Source: Baylisascaris procyonis
Lineage: Eukaryota; Nematoda; Chromadorea; Rhabditida; Ascarididae
Assembly: GCA_037389465.1 (NCBI GenBank)
Contig: JAZARR010000095.1
Coordinates: 2,428,001 to 2,492,000, forward strand
DNA length: 64,000 nucleotides
Direction of reading: 5' to 3'
Both the position numbers and the translations under genes were made by a program. The notes below the pieces were generated by a model that ran no database searches, was not told where the DNA came from, and saw nothing but the letters and a program-made list of their open reading frames with translations. Positions 26,057-37,785 of the stretch are shown here, piece by piece (positions within the stretch are counted from its first letter, which is position 1; every line of letters begins with the position of its first letter).

Positions 26057-26544
26057 TTAGTTCGCTCGAGTGGCGTAATTTTTTGGCCACAACCATTGTC
26101 TCAAATGTGATTCTTTGCCACCAGTTGGCAAGACTAACAACTGGATATTATAAGTGAATATAGTATATATGAGATGATGTTTAGAGAATAAATACTTCAC
26201 AACTTTATTCAGAAGAGAATAAATAAAAGAATCGCATATGCAAATAAATATGCATATGTGAAGCAATAAATTAACGCTGGATCGGTACAAAGGAGTGGGG
26301 CCTCTCAGCTGGCTTCAACTCGTTGAGATAATTTTAGCCAATAGCCGACTACCTGAGTATTACTACCAGTTAAACACCAGTCGATGTCTTTGAATTTCTG
26401 CCATTTCGTCCAAATCATTATCGTATCGACTTCTCTTATGGTAGCGGTGGATGTTTCTTCTATAAATACCTGTTTTGTTAAGTACAGCTTTACTCTTATT
26501 ACATATATATGAAGTAATACACTACCATCATTTTCAGCTTTCAT
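26057..26544 (-). CDS. candidate two-exon gene, 91 residues
   Basis: Exon 1 (26544-26353) starts with ATG (M-K-A-E-N-D-G-S) and gives 64 codons up to ACTCAG before a donor GTAGTC. Exon 2 (26140-26057) follows an acceptor ATAATATCCAG in the same phase and reads L-L-V-L-P-T-G-G-K-E-S, ending N-Y-A-T-R-A-N and TAA. Without splicing, exon 1 reads on to TGA at 26305 as a 79-residue frame that includes W-T-K-W-Q-K-F-K-D-I-D-W. Both versions look protein-like. A + strand alternative exists over 26326-26380. No family recognised; the donor is not ideal. Confidence 0.3.
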
Positions 26545-27071
26545 ATTTTGTGATTCTTATTTAATTTAAAAATTCTCCTGAACGGTTGCTTATTTCATTA
26601 TGTAAATTTTACACGTTACAGTATCCAACCTGTTTGTTTTTTCTGAACAAACGCTTCATTCAACTCTTTTGTATATCCGATCCACTCTAAGAGTGACTAG
26701 AGATGATCTTTGAACTCTTATGAGAATTGATTTCATTATTTCTTATATATCAAAAATAATAATTCTCATTGATTTAGTAAACAAATAATATGCGTTTTCC
26801 GATTATTTCTGTTAATATATTAACTTAATTATATCGATACAAAGCTAACAATAAATATCAATATTTCGATGAAAATCTTCAAAATAAATATTCGTTAAAT
26901 TTTATGAATTATTTAAGAAATGATTGCAGCATTTTAATACATCTTTAATTGATTGCTATGAAAGAATTTTAATAATATGGTTAGTGAAGGTGAATGAATA
27001 AAACATCTCATAGGAGCGTATATCGTAGTTTATGTTTGGTTTCCTTTTTTTTGTTGAATTATTTCGGTAGA

Positions 27072-27125
27072 ATGTGATGATCATTTGAGTACAAGATCGG
27101 ATGTGATGATCATTTGAGTATAAGA
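27072..27125. repeat. tandem duplication with TGATGATCA core
   Basis: A 25-bp unit beginning ATGTGATGATCATTTGAG occurs at 27072-27096 and again at 27101-27125 with one difference. It lies about 540 bp before the receptor start codon, so it could be part of its promoter region; that role is inference. Confidence 0.75.
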
Positions 27126-27643
27126 GGTTTTCTTTATTGAATTGTGCATGAAAGTTTGAAAATTTATGATGTATTTCGTTATTGAAAAGATTTTACTTGA
27201 AATGTATTTAAGATTTTATTTAGTGGTTTTTAAAATTTTTTTGATAAGTAACTCATTATTGGCAGCATTAAAATAACAATATTTGCAGAATTCAAGTTTG
27301 TTTTTAAATTCAAAGTTGGCGCTTTCTTTTTTTCAAGTTAACATTTAATTCGAGTCTAAAAGATAAACAAGAGTCCAAAAATCACCTTCTTTCAAAAGTC
27401 TGGTATTTCAGTATTGAGTAAATGGAAGCTTTGGGCCCCTTCAGTGCTCAGCGTAGAGAATGTCATTATGCTAATCAATGGTGCATATCCTTTCGTCACG
27501 AGGGACCATCATGGAGGAGGCGGAAAAGTCATGGAAGGGATTCGATTCATCAAGGAAGGAGGAGGAAGGGAGTAATGAGACAACAGAAATCGCTAGTTAG
27601 TACGGAGGTTTGTAACTGCATCTGTGAGAAGGTAATTGATGTA

Positions 27644-27655
27644 GAAATAATTGCA
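27644..27655 (+). other. splice acceptor immediately before the GPCR start
   Basis: The sequence ATAATTGCAG ends at 27655, only 8 nt before the ATG at 27664. This is the arrangement expected for a spliced-leader addition site or for the end of a 5'UTR intron. Transcript data would be needed to tell which. Confidence 0.4.
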
Positions 27656-27663
27656 GTACGGAA

Positions 27664-30600
27664 ATGAATTACTCGATGAAATGTTGGTCGGAACGACATC
27701 AACTACTATCCGGATCAACACTCGAGATGATCGTTTTTACGCTACTCTTTCCGCCGATATGCATCCTTGGGATTGCGGGAAATACACTCAACTTGATGGT
27801 ACTTCTAAGTTCTGAAATGAGATCAAGGTACTGCTCAACTCCGAACTCTTACTTCATTTCCATAAACGGAAGCTTTTAGGCTCCTATCTTTCATGCTTTA
27901 ATAGTTGCTAAACTTCTCGTTAATAATGCTTGAATTATTGTTGTTGTGATTTTATAACATTAAATAGAGGATTCACTCTCAAAAAAAAAGAGCATTGGCT
28001 TAGAATAGATTCATGATTGAAATTATTTTTGAGCCTTGGCTCAGAATTGATTATAAATGGAAAGGGTTTCATTCCCAGAACTTAATTCGATCCGCTCTTT
28101 CAGCATTGGTAAGCAAGGATTTAGGATGATCTCAGAATATCATTTTAAAAATCTCTTTTCGAATCCTTCCAATATTCTTTTTGCCTTTCTTATGAATATT
28201 TTCTTAAAGCTTTCGCATTGTTTATTAACCTTTGTCAATGCAAATAATAAAGGTAATATTTTATTAAATATTTTTTCATTTTAGATGATTAGCTGAATAA
28301 TCAACAGCCTTTTTTTGAATTCAGAGCAAATTCACTATTGGCATGCCTCGCATTTTGTGATATCGTCTTTCTGCTACTAATGATACCGCATTCATTGGCG
28401 AATTTTAATATATTCGCATTGAATTATTTCTTTCGTTGGTATTATCTTAGCGCAAAAATTCATCTCATTACATTGGCTAATTGGAGCTCTGCAGTTGCAA
28501 TTTGGTAAGTTTTAAAAAATATATATTCAACAATTTTTTATTTAAAAAAATTTTTTGCATTTTTTTCTATTTGTCTTCTCACATATGAGCCGATCATTTT
28601 TTCGATTCTAATAGCTTTTTTCTTATCATTAATTTTAATATTTTTTGGTAGTTTAATATGCAAATTGTTATCGATTTTCACATCAGTTGCAATAAAAATT
28701 TCATATTATTCAATCTTGCTAAATGACGGAGATGATCGAATTATTTTTCGATTTTCTTAAAATCATTTTCTTCTAAATTATCTGTTCGGTGCCACAAGTT
28801 TTTACAATTTTCCAACATTTTATGAAGCCAAGATCGAAGAAAATTTTTTAAGACGAAAAAATATTAAATGAGGAAACGCGTCATGGCAATTCACATAGTA
28901 TTTTGCTTATTTATTTATTTATTTAATTTCATTTTAACGTCTCGAAGTAGGAAAACATACAAAAATATGAGCATGACAGGAAGAGCAAGAACGAGAGCAA
29001 AACATTCGCAACGCTACAATTTAGGCGAATAGACGTTTAGTATGTTAAAGCAGCGTGTAGATCGAGACGACTCAGCTGCAGCTTAAACCTGAAGCAGTTG
29101 GTGCGTTAACGGCAACGGCGTGAAGCACGTCAATACATCGTAAAGCGGAAGAATATGCTCATCGACGTAAATAAATGATATAAGCAAATACTAATTCGAG
29201 ATGAACAAGCGATCGAGGCTAATTCACTGCAAAATATGTCAAATATGCCCGAAGAACTTCAAATATGCGTGAATCTTGATCTTTTGCATTGTATACCGTA
29301 CATTATCGAATAGAACCACACATTGAAATTGTATGTCTTTAGTCGATTCAGTTCACATACGACGCACATTATTTGTAATAAGGAATCGAATTCGAATCGG
29401 CTCAAGTGAATCGAAAATTTTCAGGTTGGTTGTAGCGGTATGCGCCGAACGTGTAATGGGTATACGACATCCATTTCATACACGTGGTCATTGGTCACGT
29501 TATTGTACGGCAGCAATTGTTTTTACAATTGTTCTAATTGCCGGTATGCTTACATTCTATAATAATTTCTCGCATATTTGTGTTGTCAAAGAATTCTGCA
29601 ATCGTACGCAAATCATGGCAAAATGTTTCGACGTTACTCTCGATACGTTAGTTTATTTTCTATTCTTTTTCGTTTGCCTACCCTATTGTAGGCGATTGGC
29701 AACCATTTTTTTTTCTTCGCAAGCCCGAGGCTATGTGTGGGGTCAATCCTCGGATTACATATCAACCAAGCATATAAGGGGACTAAATTTTCATGTATTT
29801 CTGAAAACTCTTCTTCGAGTTACCATAAAATCTTCACATTTTTTTTCATGAAGCTTCTTACACTGCTTCCATACAATTTTGATCTTTTTTTAGTAGTTTC
29901 TTGTCAGACAATCCCCACGGTTATCTTTCATCAGGGTCAATTTTGCCTAAACATTTCTACACATTCTTGATAATCTTAATAAAAAAGTATTGTCCTTGCT
30001 CTCAATTAAAGCAGAATATAGTGAATAAAAGTTTAACATCACAAATAACATCACAAACTTTTTTAATTTTTTTTTTTCATCCTTATCAATGTTTTCAGTA
30101 TATTTAAATAGTAGTGGTTTCAATAGCACAACAATAGAATTTGCACGATCCCCAGCTAATAAAAAAAGAAAATAAAGTATCCTGTTGGAAGAAGTAAAGA
30201 TTATTAATGAGCTGATCGCCTTAGGTGGTGCCAATTATTTAGGCGAATTGCAAAAGTGGAATTGAGAAAAACAGGTGAGCAATAACGTGGCAATAAATTT
30301 ACGCAGATGAAAGATGAAATTTTCACTCAGAGTTTAGTGATGTTTTGCTCATCTTTCATATAGAGCATAGATGATAGCAATAGTATGAATAATAAAAATT
30401 TGGGGAACTAAAACTGCTCAGAAGACATAAAAACACTTATAATATTGTCTCTAGTTTCTTATATCTTTCGCTTCTCACACTGAAAACCTCACCATTTTAT
30501 AGTTAAGTAATACCAGTTTTCTTATTTCGCATCGCTTCTTCAGTGGCAGGAATTCATGTCATTTACTAGTCAAACAACCAGTTGCGATTAAAAATTTTAT

Positions 30601-33600
30601 TTAAAAACCGAGCGCTTTAATTCACTAAATGTTTCGATGTGAGAGTGAGGTGAGACTTGGTACTGCTTATCGTTCACAAGTCGTTCATAGATATGAGACA
30701 GCCTAGAAGAAAACTTTAACTTAGAACATCGTCTATATGCGTCTCAACCAGCTATGCTCTCCGTTTTTAAAAATTGTCATTCACTTTTATTTTTAATACC
30801 TACCGATTATCAACATCATATCACAAAAATAAAACTCTTCATATGGATTGACGCATATCTTTGAGTTGTCTGCCAGTTGCTGAGATTTCGGCTAACATTG
30901 AAAAAAAAAACAGAAATTTATGCTGTTTATCGCTACAACAAACTATTTAAATATTTTTCTATTGAACGATGTTAGAGTGTTTTACATCAAATTACGTTGA
31001 GATATTCAAATTCCATTTAAAAACGTTCAGATTCAAATTCTATTGTTGAATTTTTACATGAAATATTTAGTAAAATTTAACAAACACAACAGTATGATCG
31101 ATCATGCCATCATGTTGATATCGATATTCCGTATTAATATATAGGAATATGAATGACACTCTTCTCAAAGATGGGACAAAACACCTTGCAAGATGAGAAG
31201 AAAATTGGTTGACGCTTATTTAAACGATATCCTAGGTCTTTTTTTTCTTGCCGATCTCTTATCAATAACTGATTTGTGAACGTTAAGCAATATCAAGCTT
31301 TATATTAGCCTGATATCTTAACAGTCGATGAGTTGAATAGCTCTGGCGATGATTGACCAACACTTAAGAACCTTATGGTTTCTAATGATGAACCGTTCAT
31401 TACCAGTGCTATTCGTTGCACGCTGCCATGCTCTACATTGAAATATCTATAGACTTTAGAATACACTGAATGTTAAATGAATTCTCAATGCTGATTATGT
31501 AAAACTATCACATGATTCAATGACAATAGTATAAGCAGTAATAGTAAGGGTGCTAGTAATAGCAATAAAAACTTCAATCATAGGTTTGGGAGATAATACG
31601 ATAATGAAGTAAGTAAAAATTCGCAAAATTGGATTTACATCGTTCGATACAAACGATAAACGAGGTTAGTTATCCAATGATGGACGAGATTATCTAATTA
31701 TCTTCTGAAAACTGATGCATAGAGAAAAAAAATGAAGTAATGACGTGAACAGCGCTCTCCTAAAGGCATATAGAATTACACTTACATTTGCGTATAGCCG
31801 CAGGCTATAAGATGACGTGGCAAGCAACGTCGAAAATCATAACCACATTCTAAGAGATCAAGCGTCCTTTGTTACTAATGGCAACAACATCGATCAAATA
31901 AGAGATGGAATTTTCTCATTTATATTTCGCGTTGCAGTACAGAAGTGCAAAAGAAAGAGCATTGCTTGGAAAATGGCCAGATACAAAGGCGAAAGCTAGA
32001 TTCAGAAACTTAAGCCAGTCCGAAACCAACGAGCGACGCCTAGCAAATTCGCCAGCATGCCACTAGATTAAAGGGCTCACGAATGGATGGAAAATAGCTT
32101 ACGAGTCGAATTATTATTAAGGAGTTCGCCGAAAAGCAGCGAGCCGGATAAACGCGGATCTGATCCGGATCGAGGGTCACCCATATGTCCTATCATATCA
32201 TAAAGCAACGTTTTTTGATCTGCTCAACCGTTTGTCTGATAAGCGTGCCTACTATGCTATTATGCATTTTTTTAGCGGAATATTAGTGTAAGTTATGCAC
32301 TAGTTCCCTTCAAGACAAATGCCGCAAAATGACCCCTATTGATTGATATTCGAGCAGAAAGTAAAACATATAGTAATAAAGATGCTATTTGAGTACACCT
32401 TTGTGATATCCTTCTTATGATTAGCTGATACTGCTCACTGTTTAGTGTGTTTGTCACTCACTATCACAAACCTGTACAATCATATAGGAGCCCTATGTAG
32501 AAGAAGGAAAATTTTCCACTGAAATAACGGAGCCATATAGGAGCCATCTGTTATGATGAGGTGAATTACTGGCATTTTTAAATTTATATGAAGAAAAAAA
32601 GAGAGGAATAAAAATGCTCTTTTTTTCTGATTTATGAGAGTATTTTTTGAATTCATTGATATTTTAGATGGCCTGGTAATCGTACAAATATAACGCCAAT
32701 GACACATCGTAATTATATTCGTTGGAGTATTATTGCGAACGCTGTATTTGTTGTGATTGTTCCGATCATTCTTTTAACTGGTAATGCTTTAAGCTTCTTT
32801 GAATTTTAAATTAAGACACTTCCACCGCCAGGAAGAGGAAATATTTTTTATTAAATATTATAATCAACCACGATCGTATTTGAAGCTTTCATAGACATCT
32901 TAAAATGTGAAAAACTTAAAAATGGGCAATAAATGATTCAAAAATCGAATAACACACTAATATGTAAATTTCGGAGAATTTGCAGCTGAAATATATAGTT
33001 GTGCTAAATCGTATGAAAATCTTTCTTACTATGGTATGTTTGTGCATAAATTATGAAGATAGTTATTGCTGCAAAAGATCCATTAAAAGAACACATCCAC
33101 TGGGAGGGAAAGAAGGAAAATTTGTATTTGCAAACTTGCATTTGCAAAATCTGCACAAAAAAAAAGCAAATCTCACAAAGTTTCACACATTATTGTTATG
33201 GCCTATTGCAATAGAGGTTGCAAAATGCGTATAGTTAAACTTTTTTTAAGAAATGCAATATTTCATTTTATACTATATTTATATTATTTTCAACGGAGTT
33301 CATACTGTTGCAAAATAGAAGTTTTTTTTTGCAAATCTTGCAAAATGAAAGCGGTTCCCATGAGGAAAAATTATCAAAAATTAGAGTTTTCCGCAATTAA
33401 ATTTCTCATTCTTTGTGATATTTTATTTTGTCGATTTGAATTTTGCAGAGGAAATATGCATTGCATTTTTTTTTTGACTTTATAAATCAATATAAAATTC
33501 GTTTATATTTATGTGTAAAGAAACTTACCTCTGCAATCTTCTACAAATATGCAAAAATAAATCTCTCTTTGACATGGCGCATATCCACTCTTTGGCCATC

Positions 33601-35122
33601 TTGCAGAAATGTTGCTTTTTATTCAAATTTAAATTTCACATCAAATCAGGCTTGATTTTATTCCCAAAAATTATAAAAATTTGCTAAATGTTTTGAAAAA
33701 ATTTGGAATATCGTCAAACTTCGAATATACTCCATGAGTTGAGCATATTTATTACTTCGATTATTGTTAAATGATCGGAATAGGATTATATTGAATTGTA
33801 AAAGATGAAAAATAATATTCTTGTTTCAGCACTTAATGCCGCATTAATTATCTTTGTAAAACGAAGAAGTTTCCTCATCTATCAGAATTTGGTTGAATTA
33901 ACGAAAAAAGATGTTCGTCGCGAACAGAGCTCTTCACTTTTTCGTCGTAATACCGATCAGGTTTATTGAATTCAACTTTTTAAAAATATCAATTTATTGT
34001 CGTATTTTTCTATTCAATAACCGGCATTCAAAGCTTCACTTTCATTACTATCTGTTTGGGCGTTTATTTAATTATTTATTTGTTTGTTTTTTTTTAATTT
34101 TTTTATTTTTCTTATGTTTCTCAGATCCGTCTATTTTTTTTATTTGTTCATTCGTTTAATTGTCTATTTGTTAATTTGTTAATTTGTTTGTTTGTTTATC
34201 TTTTTTATTTGTTTATTTGTTTACTTGTTTGTCTGTTCACTTATTCATTTATTCGCTGATTATTTATCAGTTCGTTCATTCAATCATCAATTTCTTCCAC
34301 TTCCTCATTAGTATTTGTTTATTCATGTTTCGGATCTATTCGTTCATTGAAGGGAAATACATTCATATGTGAGAGGTTTATTCTCTTTTGCCTCACCAAT
34401 ACCAACTTCCAATGACGACCGATGGAAATTCTTCAGCACAAATGGAAGAAAAATTCAGGAAGCAGTTCTGAAAAGTACAGAAAATGTATTATTCCCTTCT
34501 TTTATTCATTTCTAGATATTATGTAAATTTTTGCAGGTAAATCAACAAAAGACTGAGCATCGTATCGCTATAACTGTTTGTGCGATCGTCACTTGCTTCA
34601 CTATAACTCAGGTATAACACCACCTTATTAAATCAAGGTAACAGAAAAGATCGAAATAAAACGTAGAGAATATTGGAATCTTAAACCTAAACCTCCCACT
34701 TTTCAGTGTAGAATTCTTAATCATTAAATTATCTCTTCACTGCTCTACTGTCTTTACAAATGTTACAATTTCATACCTATGCTGGTTGAAAGCAATCAAA
34801 GTACAGAACATTGCACTTACAGGGTCCATCGGCTATAGTGTTATCGATAAATTCGTTATCTTCAAGGCGAACAGCTGGTGTACATTCAGAAATCGGCGTC
34901 AATTGGTATCATATGCAAACGATCACCTCATTCTTAGTGATCGTCGGCAAAACACTTAACTTCATACTTTTTTGCCTCAGTAGCAGTAATTTTCGACGAC
35001 GACTAGTGGGAATTCTTCGCAATAAACTCAAAGGATTACAAAAGAGGCGATCATCAAACTTAAGCGGTATTTATATTTCACGTCTTTCAGTAAGTAGTGG
35101 TGCACGAGTTGTACGACTTTAA
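27664..35122 (+). CDS. rhodopsin-class GPCR, FMRFamide/neuropeptide receptor-like
   Basis: Seven exons join without a phase conflict: 27664-27827, 28325-28504, 29425-29646, 32668-32780, 33830-33960, 34537-34611 and 34823-35122, giving 394 residues. It should be a plasma-membrane receptor signalling through G proteins, most likely for a peptide. TM1 carries G39-N40; TM2 has L-A-F-C-D (63-67); the TM3 end has E-R-V (123-125) in place of D-R-Y, followed by I-R-H-P; extracellular loop 2 is Cys-containing with N-glycosylation sites (N-R-T twice); TM5 spans about 208-235; TM6 has V-T-C-F-T-I-T-Q-G-P-S; TM7 ends N-F-I-L-F instead of N-P-x-x-Y, then F-R-R-R-L. The TM6/TM7 pattern is what I recall for nematode FMRFamide-receptor-like proteins. 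The basic, Ser-rich tail is intracellular. There is no cleavable signal peptide. The third intron (3.0 kb) contains a degenerate coding-like island. The exact ligand subfamily is not resolved. Confidence 0.9.
31817..32202 (+). pseudogene. degenerate coding-like island in GPCR intron 3
   Basis: About 450 bp (31740-32200) have much higher G+C than the rest of the 3-kb intron. One frame runs from 31817 to 32202 with only two internal stops (TAG at 31997, a TAA near 32070). Its pieces are hydrophilic: a first part with N-H-N-H-I-L-R-D-Q-A, then L-K-P-V-R-N-Q-R-A-T-P, then K-S-S-E-P-D-K-R-G-S-D-P-D-R-G. It looks like the remains of a gene, retrocopy or mobile element inserted in the intron. Known donor not recognised; a nested live gene with introns is also possible. 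Confidence 0.3.
34070..34350 (+). repeat. degenerate TTTG/TTTA/TTCA tetranucleotide array
   Basis: In the fifth GPCR intron, TTTATTTG, TTTGTTTA, TTCATTTA and similar words follow each other in four-base register for nearly 300 bp. The Phe/Leu-rich open frames here are products of this repeat. Confidence 0.75.
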
Positions 35123-37521
35123 AATATTTCGATAATGAAAGAATTAAGGTTGTATATAGAGATTGCAACCTGTTCATCAATGAACGATATTCATTCTTAG
35201 CATCAATTTCTAAACAAAAACATAGAAAATATATCATTTTTGATTTGTCACCTTTCATAGACATCCTTTTTTCTCTTCTGGAAATGGTGTTCTTCCGGAA
35301 ACACCCTCAAATAAATACAAAACAGATACAAGAAAATAAACTTATCTTCCGGAATCAATTTTTACTGAGATGCCAGCGGCCATATTGTTCATGCAATTAT
35401 ATCTATAATACGAAATAAATAAACGTATTATAATCACCTATAACAAAAAGCAATCTTTGAATTTCGTAGTATACGCCCATAATGAATTATTGTTGGGAAA
35501 TGGTTGCATCTTCCATGACCGATCTGGAAAGTTTCTTTGCCTGAAAATTTATGCAACCGGTTGGTCACTTCATATACCCACTGCAAAACATAAGTTCAAT
35601 GCCCTTTTTGGTGCTGATGCAGTCATTTGGCTAGGTTGATTGAATTACAGAGGGTGTGAATGGTGTTTGCTTCTTCGGAGTCGTTCCTACCCGTTTAAAG
35701 ACCTGAATTCATTAGCATGGAGTCTTTAGTCAAGAGAATCTCATACGGCACAGAACTGAAACATTTTGCTTCTCCTGATGGCCCTTATTGCTGCACTGAT
35801 ATCCTTTAGATGTGAGGGATGATAAAACGGGGAGTGGAATTACTATACATAAAAGAAAATTGAAGTAGTAAGAAAAGTGATTTACATAATGGAAGAAAGA
35901 TGCATAGAAAGAGTTTGTATTGCATGATTCTCTACTCCTGCATTGCCGTTGTTCAAAAATTGCGACAACATTTTGCATTTCATTTTTTTAATTCAAGCTT
36001 TTTTCGCCAGCTTCCTTGGGTTATTTTTCATTCTTGATTCAAAAATTTCTGGAAAACCACTGGGAATTCCCAGTTTTTTTTCTTTATCATTTGCCAGCAG
36101 AAAAGAGGAAATTTTTTCTCACGCTATAGCTTCGCTTATAGTGTCATGCCGCCATGGCTCAAGCTAGCATTAGAGCATGTTAGCAGTTTTAGGGAAATTT
36201 GAAACAAGATTGAAGCAATTACTAGTTAGGCTTATCCACCACCATCTTTGTTGAACATTTAAACGACGCGGTTTGTGCATTTCTAAAGAATAGCACATGA
36301 TATGGAAATTATACATGGAAATCATGGGAAGATGCGGAAGGGAGGAGAGGGAGGGGGAGAGAGGATATGAGAAATGAGGAGTTTGAAGATCTGAGACTCA
36401 TAGGAAAGAGGTGGAAATTACTAGAGTTTACTGACACGTACAACTTTATTAAGCTGTATTATTTTCTCACATATATTATCTCATATATCATATTTTCTGA
36501 CCCTATCCCTCATTTAATTCATAGTTTATTTTATCATCATTTCTCTAGTCTAATCAATCTCTTTTGGTTTTCCATTTATTTCAGTTTAGTATAATTATAC
36601 ACATTGATGAACAATTCTTCCAATTCTAATCGCAGATTACACACGCTCAGATTTATAAGGAGATTCAAGTCAAAGATGAATCTCAAGTCGCAAAGTTTGT
36701 GAAATTTAAAATTTTTTAATGAGACATTTGCTAATTTTACTATATTTTTAAATTTTTCCAGTTTTCTTAAAAATTCTAAAACTTTTCACTTTGGTAATCA
36801 AAGAAAAGTATATAAAATATAATATATTTTCAACTGATATGAAGATAAATAGAAATAAAATAATAAATACATAACAAAACTCTTCTCAACAAAATTCTCT
36901 ATTTATGATTCCAACTGATATAGCTAATAGATGCATGGCATGATAAAAATTTTGCTTTATTGTGCAAATTTTTGCTTCAGTTGGTAAATATTTTTCAAAG
37001 GAAGCGCTTATTTGCTTATTGTTCAATAGCATGTAATGAATCGTTGATTTGTTTACTAGCATAAAACTAAAAATCTAAAAATTCCAAATATTGCCTATAT
37101 CGGCTTTTCTGCTGATAAAAGCTTTCTTATCAGCCTTTTCTAAGGATATAAGATAAGCTAAGATTAAAGACCAATATTCACCATTTTATTTATTTATTTT
37201 AATGAAGTTTTTCCCCGATTAATTCTCTTCATATTCACCATGCAATTCTATATTCATAAATCACTCAATTTCTATGACATAGAATATCCCTTGTTGTAAA
37301 CGCCAGGATATCATGAATCAATAGAACTCTGATACTGCATGCGATGATCGGACACATTAACCGTTCAACCATTCTCCCTATTTGTCGCTGGAAAGATGTT
37401 TGATCCAGATAATGATCGTTGAATGGAATTTAAATAGAGAATTTATGAATATGGAAGCTTATAGAATTTTATATTCTCTCAAAAAATAGTTGCATTCATT
37501 AATTACATTTTATTTATATAA

Positions 37522-37785
37522 TCGAATATTACTTTAAGGCATGTTGCTTTCGTTTATGCCTGGCTCGGCAAGGCGTTGCTAATAGTGCTCAACTGTGCGA
37601 TTATTAAATTCCAAGCATGCATTTTTTCATCGACAGCTGTCTGTCGCTTTCGTGTTGCAATTCTCAGTTATGTACAAGCTCTTCACGATCAGGACAGGGA
37701 TCTAGGAGATTCAAGCTCAAGCTCGAGCTCATGCTTGAATGAACGAGCTCGCATCTTCAGAATTCGGGTAGAAACGATACTATAA
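37522..37785 (+). CDS. candidate terminal exon with hydrophobic segment and Ser run
   Basis: One frame is open for 87 codons to TAA, with G+C above the neighbourhood. It has a hydrophobic segment A-F-V-Y-A-W-L-G-K-A-L-L-I-V-L, then a cysteine-containing part, then D-Q-D-R-D-L-G-D followed by seven serines, and ends R-I-R-V-E-T-I-L. There is no early ATG. The only nearby acceptor (ACTTTAAG, ending at 37538) is weak. The Ser run is encoded by alternating AGC/TCA/TCG codons in an AGCTC-rich palindrome. It could be a membrane-protein exon; family unknown. Confidence 0.33.
   Translation, partial: SNITLRHVAFVYAWLGKALLIVLNCAIIKFQACIFSSTAVCRFRVAILSYVQALHDQDRDLGDSSSSSSSCLNERARIFRIRVETIL

Noticed and set aside
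27422..27667. 81-codon + ORF ending at the GPCR start
   Set aside because: Different frame from the receptor, begins with ATG but Arg-rich without domain; more likely promoter or 5'UTR sequence.
29947..30234. 95-codon minus ORF in GPCR intron 3
   Set aside because: AT-rich composition and no splice or conservation evidence.
33911..34372. Phe-rich + ORFs in GPCR intron 5
   Set aside because: They are translations of the degenerate TTTG/TTTA tetranucleotide array.
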